Positions 19,784 through 23,428 of a DNA stretch of 23,428 nucleotides are shown in pieces (the stretch's first letter is position 1; each line of letters begins with the position of its first letter). This DNA comes from Chara braunii (Eukaryota; Streptophyta; Charophyceae; Charales; Characeae): the NCBI GenBank assembly GCA_003427395.1, contig BFEA01000313.1, forward strand, positions 1,719,655 through 1,743,082. The letters are read 5' to 3'. Below the pieces are notes generated by a model, which was not told the DNA's origin, did no database searches, and was given only the letters and a program-made list of their open reading frames with translations. The translations under genes were made by a program, and so were the position numbers.

Positions 19784-20002
19784 ATGCTACCCACAGGCCC
19801 TGAATTCGCTGTCGAAACCATCATCGGCCGACGAACCACTCAGGTATCTGATCATCTGGAACCAATCACTGAATACAAAGTCAAATGGACCGGATACCAC
19901 GACGAAGAATCTACATGGGAACCTCTCTCTAATCTTAAGAACGCCATGAAACTTGTCCGTGCCAATGATCGTGTATATAACTATGGCATAACCCCCCGCT
20001 AA
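19784..20002 (+). pseudogene. Chromodomain of the chromovirus integrase
   Basis: In a new frame after the integrase stop, FAVETIIGRR, then EYKVKWTGYHDEESTWEP and LKNAMKLVRAND, match the chromodomain fold: the aromatic-cage region in VKWTGY and the STWEP turn are intact. In chromoviruses this module follows the integrase and steers insertion toward particular chromatin. Here it is cut off from the integrase by a stop and a frame change of about 15-30 bp. The frame ends at TAA 20000-20002. Confidence 0.88.
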
Positions 20003-20145
20003 ACCCTCGCAACCCTGCGCTACACACACCCTTGAACCCAGCCACCCTCCCCTTGACCCTGATTCCTGATGTCTGATCTGCCCCTACCCTTGCCTAGCCT
20101 TGTCCCATATGTCCTCTCCAATACCTTGTCTCTCTCGTCCAATGC

Positions 20146-20466
20146 TTGTGGACCTGCATGACGCCGGCGATAAAGGATCTAATGGCAAGCGCACAAGCAC
20201 GATGGCCTGCTGCCTCACTGTTCATGGAGATTATGCAGCTGGTTTGGCCACCATGCTGTTTCATCGGCCGGCATCCCGACTCGCAGACTTACTGGAGCAG
20301 CAACTTGCGACATGGATACTTGCATCAGTGTGCGACTTACCTGATTCCAGATCAGACCTCATCGCAGTTCATGTACCGGACGCACCCTAGCACTTGGACT
20401 TTGGACATGTGGAGTACTGCTATGCTTCTTGGAAAGACCGCTTCCACCACCTACTCCAAAACCTGA
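20146..20466 (+). CDS. Possible extra frame downstream of pol, unrecognised
   Basis: About 106 codons are open in one frame right after the chromodomain. The frame is rich in Trp, Met and Cys (such as ASLFMEIMQLVWPPCCFIGRH and DMWSTAMLLGK) and lacks the Pro/Ser/Thr bias of the chance frames in gag. It has no ATG at its start. No envelope, movement-protein or other domain was recognised and there is no clear membrane segment. It may be an element-encoded accessory gene, a captured fragment or chance. Confidence 0.2.
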   Translation: MWTCMTPAIKDLMASAQARWPAASLFMEIMQLVWPPCCFIGRHPDSQTYWSSNLRHGYLHQCATYLIPDQTSSQFMYRTHPSTWTLDMWSTAMLLGKTASTTYSKT

Positions 20467-20729
20467 TCAAGACCGCTGCAGACCTCCTTTGAAGACACTC
20501 GGACACTTTGTTCCCACATGAGATGTTGCTTCTTCGGACACAACCAGCCCTTGCATCTTGAACAAACATTTTCATTTTTTTTCCCGACTTTGACAACCCT
20601 GAACAACATCATTAGCAATACCCTGTTTTCCTGAACACCGTTTCCCTTACTCAGTAGAACATCAATAGAAGTTCCCTGTTCCCTGAACTTTGTTCCCCCT
20701 TAACCTATAGCAAACCATGCAATCCCCTC

Positions 20730-20850
20730 AGTTCATCAGTAGGACTACCCTGCTCCCTACCGTCCCTTTAGTTCATTTGTAGGACTACCCTGTTCCCTGC
20801 AACCCCCCCTAGTTCATCAGTAGGACAACCCTGTTCACCGGTACCAAACC
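20730..20850 (+). repeat. Tandem repeat of about 40 bp in the chromovirus 3' UTR
   Basis: AGTTCATCAGTAGGACTACC and variants start at 20730, 20770 and 20811, each followed by CTG(C/T)TC. Further CCCTGTTCCCT echoes occur at about 20620-20700 and 20850-20865. Confidence 0.88.
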
Positions 20851-20995
20851 CTGTTCCCTCTTACTCCCGCAGCCCATGCCACCCACATTATACCCCTCTT
20901 CCCTTTCGACTTGTTAACCAGTGATCGGCCCTGTCCCGTCCTTCACAGATTTCAGCATTGCTTCATGATTTTTGGCAGCCGGGACATTGCCTTCT

Positions 20996-21010
20996 AGAGG
21001 GAGGGGATAG
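20996..21010 (+). promoter_or_regulatory. Polypurine tract of the chromovirus
   Basis: AGAGGGAGGGGATAG lies directly against the LTR start TGTTACGG. This is the expected plus-strand primer site. The same 15-mer precedes the inverted LTR at 23276-23290. Confidence 0.88.
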
Positions 21011-21490
21011 TGTTACGGACTACACCAGGGCTCGATCCCTGGTCTGCGGGACGCTACACGCAGTTCACTGCACACATTGTCTTTTCTTTGTTTTTTATTT
21101 TTATTTTTCTCTTTGTTTTATTTTTCGGATTTCGGACACTTGGTGCCATCCGGCATTCTGGCGCCCATTTTCAAACTTTCGATTTTCAGATCAGCCCTGG
21201 GCAAATTGCACTTCTGCCCATCGGACTGAACTTGAGTCCGATACTTAAGATCAGACCCAAGCCCAGTACGACATTCAGTTTGCAGCCTCAGTGTTTATGC
21301 TTCGGTGTGACTTGCCTCAACATTGTGTTCGGAAATCCAAGGCTTCGACTTTGCGACTTTGCCACTTCGTGTCTGCGTCCGTCGAGTCGTGTCGAGTCTG
21401 CGTCGAGTTGAGTGAGTGTGTGTGTGTGCTCTCACTCTCTCCCTCTCTCTCCCAGCCTCGTTGTCTTGCCTCAGCCTCAGCCTCGTCACA
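21011..21490 (+). repeat. 3' LTR of the chromovirus (480 bp)
   Basis: Starts TGTTACGG directly after the polypurine tract and ends CGTCACA, with TG...CA ends and short imperfect terminal inverted repeats. It matches the reverse complement of 22801-23275 along its length at perhaps two-thirds identity. A hairpin CCAGGG-CTCGAT-CCCTGG lies 14 bases from the start (21025-21042). Near the end are repeated GTCGAGT motifs, a (GT)n run at about 21412-21428 and a CT-rich run to about 21453, all shared with the other LTR. Confidence 0.88.
21025..21042 (+). other. T-arm-like hairpin at LTR position 15
   Basis: CCAGGG, loop CTCGAT, CCCTGG: a perfect 6-bp stem, extended to 7 by flanking A and T. The loop resembles the TTCGAnT of a tRNA T-loop. 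The same hairpin occurs at the same distance from the start in the inverted LTR (23244-23261). Confidence 0.8.
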
Positions 21491-22800
21491 CCTCCACTAA
21501 GAAACTGAGGGAGTGTTGGACTCTCTCATCCTCCAACCAAAGGTGACACTTGACCGCACTAACTGTCTGGCTAACTACTATCTGACTCTTATTAGCAAGG
21601 GTACTCATAATCGGTTTAGGCAAGTCTCTCACCTGTTCAGTTATTTTGCACTTCTTTATCTTGTCCCTGCTGATGTATGACCTTGTCGAGCCAAAATCTA
21701 CTAATACTGCTAACATTCTAGCTCCTACCTCTAATTCTAGAATCACTAGCTCTCCTCTCCTTTTACTCTGCCCAGTCCGTGATTGGCGTAGGGCAGTCAG
21801 GTCCTCGCCAAGATCATCAAGGGATACAAGCAGTGAGACCTTGACCAGGGCCTCAGGAGAGTGTACTGCCTTTGGGACGACTTTCTCAGTCCCTGCCTCT
21901 CTGTGCTGGGCTGGTGGAATGGCGTTGCAGGCCTGCACTACTACTCTTTCTGATCCACCAGCAGATGGGGTAGAAGGGGTTGTACCTTCTATCGGGCATT
22001 GCCTTTTGGCTGCCAGTAGGGACAGAAGGCAATCCTGTGGTCAGTTTACCCACACTTAAAGCAGGCATTCTCTCTCGTTCTTCTCTCATACTCTTGCTGG
22101 ATGATCCTCAGCCTTCGCCACGGTTCATAAACTTGCTGCTGCTGCGGCTGGCCACCTCCTCTAGTTGGCTGCCCTCTGCCAAACCAACCTCTACCTCTTC
22201 CCCTTCCACGGTCTCTCTTGCTGGCTGCGACAGCAGTGAACTCTCCACCTGAAGTTGCAGCTTGCTGGCTTCCACTGCTGTCCTCTGAGTCTGCGAGGAA
22301 GCTGTTGTGGTCCAGTTCCTCCAAAGTCCCATCATCATAAATCACCATGAAGTGGGACTGCTTCTCCTCTGCAACAATTGCCTTTTTCCCTTCAAAATAC
22401 TTACCCAACCTCTTTTCATATCTGCATATTTGAGACCACTCCTGGCTCTTCCTGCTTGCCTGGTTCTGGCTTCCAGGTTCAGGGCCTCGTTCTTTAGGCT
22501 GCGGTAGGTGACAGCCTTCATATCCTTATGCCTCCCCAGTAGCTGATTTTTTATGAGTACAGGCACGCACTGCAGCAAGGTGTGTACCGCCTGAGCATCA
22601 CTGCACTCTACACCGGGAACTGCCAAGAGTTTGTCCATCCTCCTGACCAAGGCATCCACAGAGAACCACCTCGTGAGGTCCAAATGTATCAACTGACCCA
22701 TGGCTGTAACAACACGTGCTTATCCTCATAACGCGATCTAACCAGGCCAAGGAACTGCTCAAAGTCCTTGCCAAATGCCCATTGGTCCACCCTCTCATCT
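21491..22800 (-). pseudogene. Ty3/gypsy Gag-protease fragment (broken)
   Basis: Read from 22800 downwards, Gag capsid coding begins flush at the LTR end (VDQWAFGKDFEQFLGLVRSR). A shift near 22700 leads to MGQLIHLDLTRWFSVDALVRR and KNEALNLEARTRQAGRA. Another shift near 22405 leads to GKKAIVAEEKQSHF and an RG-rich RNA-binding stretch (RGRGRGRGWFGRG). The CCHC knuckle (CFKCG ... HRIAFC, about 22060-22018) has a TAA at the residue after CFKCG. The protease part contains LAVLVDFGSTRSYISRD, with Phe at the usual Ser of the D-S-G triad, and runs in frame right into the other LTR at 21490, before the ILG landmark. It has a gag type different from the chromovirus at 14590. No primer-binding site or gag start is present. 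Confidence 0.87.
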
Positions 22801-23275
22801 TGTAACGGGCGTGAGGCTGAGGGTGAGCNGAGGGAGAGGAGAGAGAGGGAGAGAGTGAGAGCACACACACACACTCACTCACTCGACTCGACGGACTCGG
22901 ACTGAGGGTCNGACGCAGACACAGTGGTAAGGCACAAAGTCGAAGTCTTGGATTCCGAATGCCGAAACAGCAAGTCACACTGAGTACGAGTACAGCAGCA
23001 GAGAACTGGTACGAGACTGCCCCCCGTACCGTACGGGGAGCCGGGAAGTACCGGTGACACGTATGGTACCAGGGGCATTTCTGCAAAGGCCCCGAGGGCA
23101 GAACTGAAAAATGCAGTATTTGAAAGTGGCGCCCGAATTGCAGCATAGCGCCAGTTGTCCAAAATCCTATGGTAACAAAGGAGGGGTTTGGAAAAAGGGT
23201 GCCAGGCCGAGAACGGGATGCAGCCAAAACAGCAAAAGATAGACCAGGGATCGAGCCCTGGCGAAGTCCGTAACA
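22801..23275 (-). repeat. LTR of the chromovirus LTR family, inverted (475 bp)
   Basis: On the minus strand it starts TGTTACGGAC at 23275, just after a polypurine tract, and ends CCGTTACA at 22801. The ends form an imperfect inverted repeat (TGTTACGG/CCGTTACA). It shares with 21011-21490 the T-arm-like hairpin, GTGTGACTTGC, GGAATCCAAG(A/G)CTTCGACTTTG and the GT/CT microsatellite near the end. Ns at 22829 and 22911 fall in or near simple sequence. A preceding polypurine tract makes it a 3' LTR; a following gag fragment would suit a 5' LTR; neither element is complete. Confidence 0.87.
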
Positions 23276-23290
23276 CTATCCCCTCCCTCT
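23276..23290 (-). promoter_or_regulatory. Polypurine tract of the inverted LTR
   Basis: The minus strand reads AGAGGGAGGGGATAG, identical to 20996-21010. The match continues upstream through CATTGCCTTCT to about 23301, where R1 copy C takes over. Confidence 0.88.
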
Positions 23291-23299
23291 AGAAGGCAA

Positions 23300-23428
23300 T
23301 GAAACGGTTTTCACCTTTTAGTAAAAGCGGATGCAGTACTCAGAGTTCGATCCCTAGACCTCACCCTACACCTGTACAGTATTTGTGTGAACCCCGAGAA
23401 TTGAACCTGTGACCTGTGTATTCATAGG
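23300..23428 (-). repeat. Dispersed repeat R1, copy C (cut by window end)
   Basis: The reverse complement aligns with the last part of R1 copies A and B: CACAGGTTCAATTCTCGGGG, ATACTGTACA, CTAGGGATCGAACTCTG and GGTGAAAACCGTTTCA. The border toward the LTR is at about 23300, 25 bases from the LTR start. The rest lies beyond the window. Confidence 0.72.

Larger units (their letters stand above)
20003..20995 (+). other. Chromovirus 3' region between chromodomain and polypurine tract
   Basis: About 1 kb, longer than many chromovirus 3' UTRs. It contains an open frame of about 106 codons (20146-20466, TTG-initiated), a CCCTGTTCCCT-rich zone, and three tandem units of about 40 bp (20730-20850). No known domain was recognised. 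Confidence 0.7.
14590..21490 (+). mobile_element. Ty3/gypsy chromovirus, degenerate, lacking 5' LTR
   Basis: Domains run in canonical order on the plus strand: Gag with capsid, CCHC knuckle, retropepsin, RT, RNase H, HHCC-DDE integrase, GPY/F-like segment, chromodomain, 3' UTR, polypurine tract, 3' LTR. Reading frame changes occur near 15800, 16300-16560, 17312, 17572, 17905, 17975, 18595 and between 19770 and 19800. Internal stops lie at 17964, 18727, 18742, 19231, 19273 and 19768. About 45 residues of the RT connection domain are deleted. The protease (DIG) and integrase (E to K) active sites are also altered. The coding strand is unusually C-rich, which generates long meaningless open frames on other frames. 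It is a dead copy; the chromodomain places it among the chromoviruses. Confidence 0.93.

Noticed and set aside
22598-23227. A 209-codon minus-strand frame across the LTR and gag
   Set aside because: It crosses the LTR end and two N bases, and in the gag part it is out of register with the frames that show capsid motifs.

Overview
This window looks like repeat-dominated nuclear DNA of a large plant-type genome, with no intact host gene. It holds Ty3/gypsy retrotransposon remains (one with a chromodomain), a primer-binding site matching plant cytosolic tRNA-Asp, stacked and broken insertions, minisatellites and isolated N bases typical of a draft assembly. The RNase H and Gag-protease wording reminds me of elements from charophyte algae such as Chara. 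That species guess comes from memory and is only moderately secure; a green-lineage eukaryote is more secure.

Layout. 1-220: end of a dispersed repeat (R1) rich in tRNA T-arm-like motifs. 221-758 (minus): broken Ty3/gypsy RT-connection/RNase H fragment, ending at a 30-bp palindrome. 789-2030: non-coding, with a 71-bp tandem duplication and strong hairpins. 2150-3430: minisatellite of about 17 units with a 71-bp period, followed by a looser repeat zone to about 4020. 4517-13755: a complete two-LTR retrotransposon about 9.2 kb long, with LTRs of about 1.1 kb that are roughly 95% identical and a tRNA-Asp primer site. Its 7-kb interior has almost no recognisable coding sequence, so it resembles a LARD (large retrotransposon derivative). 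13756-14589: a nested hairpin, a second R1 copy and an AT-rich segment. 14590-21490: a Ty3/gypsy chromovirus lacking a recognisable 5' LTR, with domains in the order Gag, zinc knuckle, protease, RT, RNase H, integrase, GPY/F, chromodomain, then a repeat-bearing 3' UTR, polypurine tract and 3' LTR. It is dead many times over. 21491-22800 (minus): a Gag-protease fragment fitting flush between two inverted LTRs of one family. 22801-23275 (minus): the second LTR, preceded by the same 15-nt polypurine tract. 23300-23428 (minus): a third R1 copy.

No gene here appears able to make a working product. The informative signals are structural: the non-coding two-LTR element, a T-arm/B-box-like hairpin recurring near the start of two LTR families and throughout R1, two palindromes whose arm tips differ in a pairing-preserving way, and a satellite whose long units lie at its edges. 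All similarity and identity statements are by eye; no search was run.
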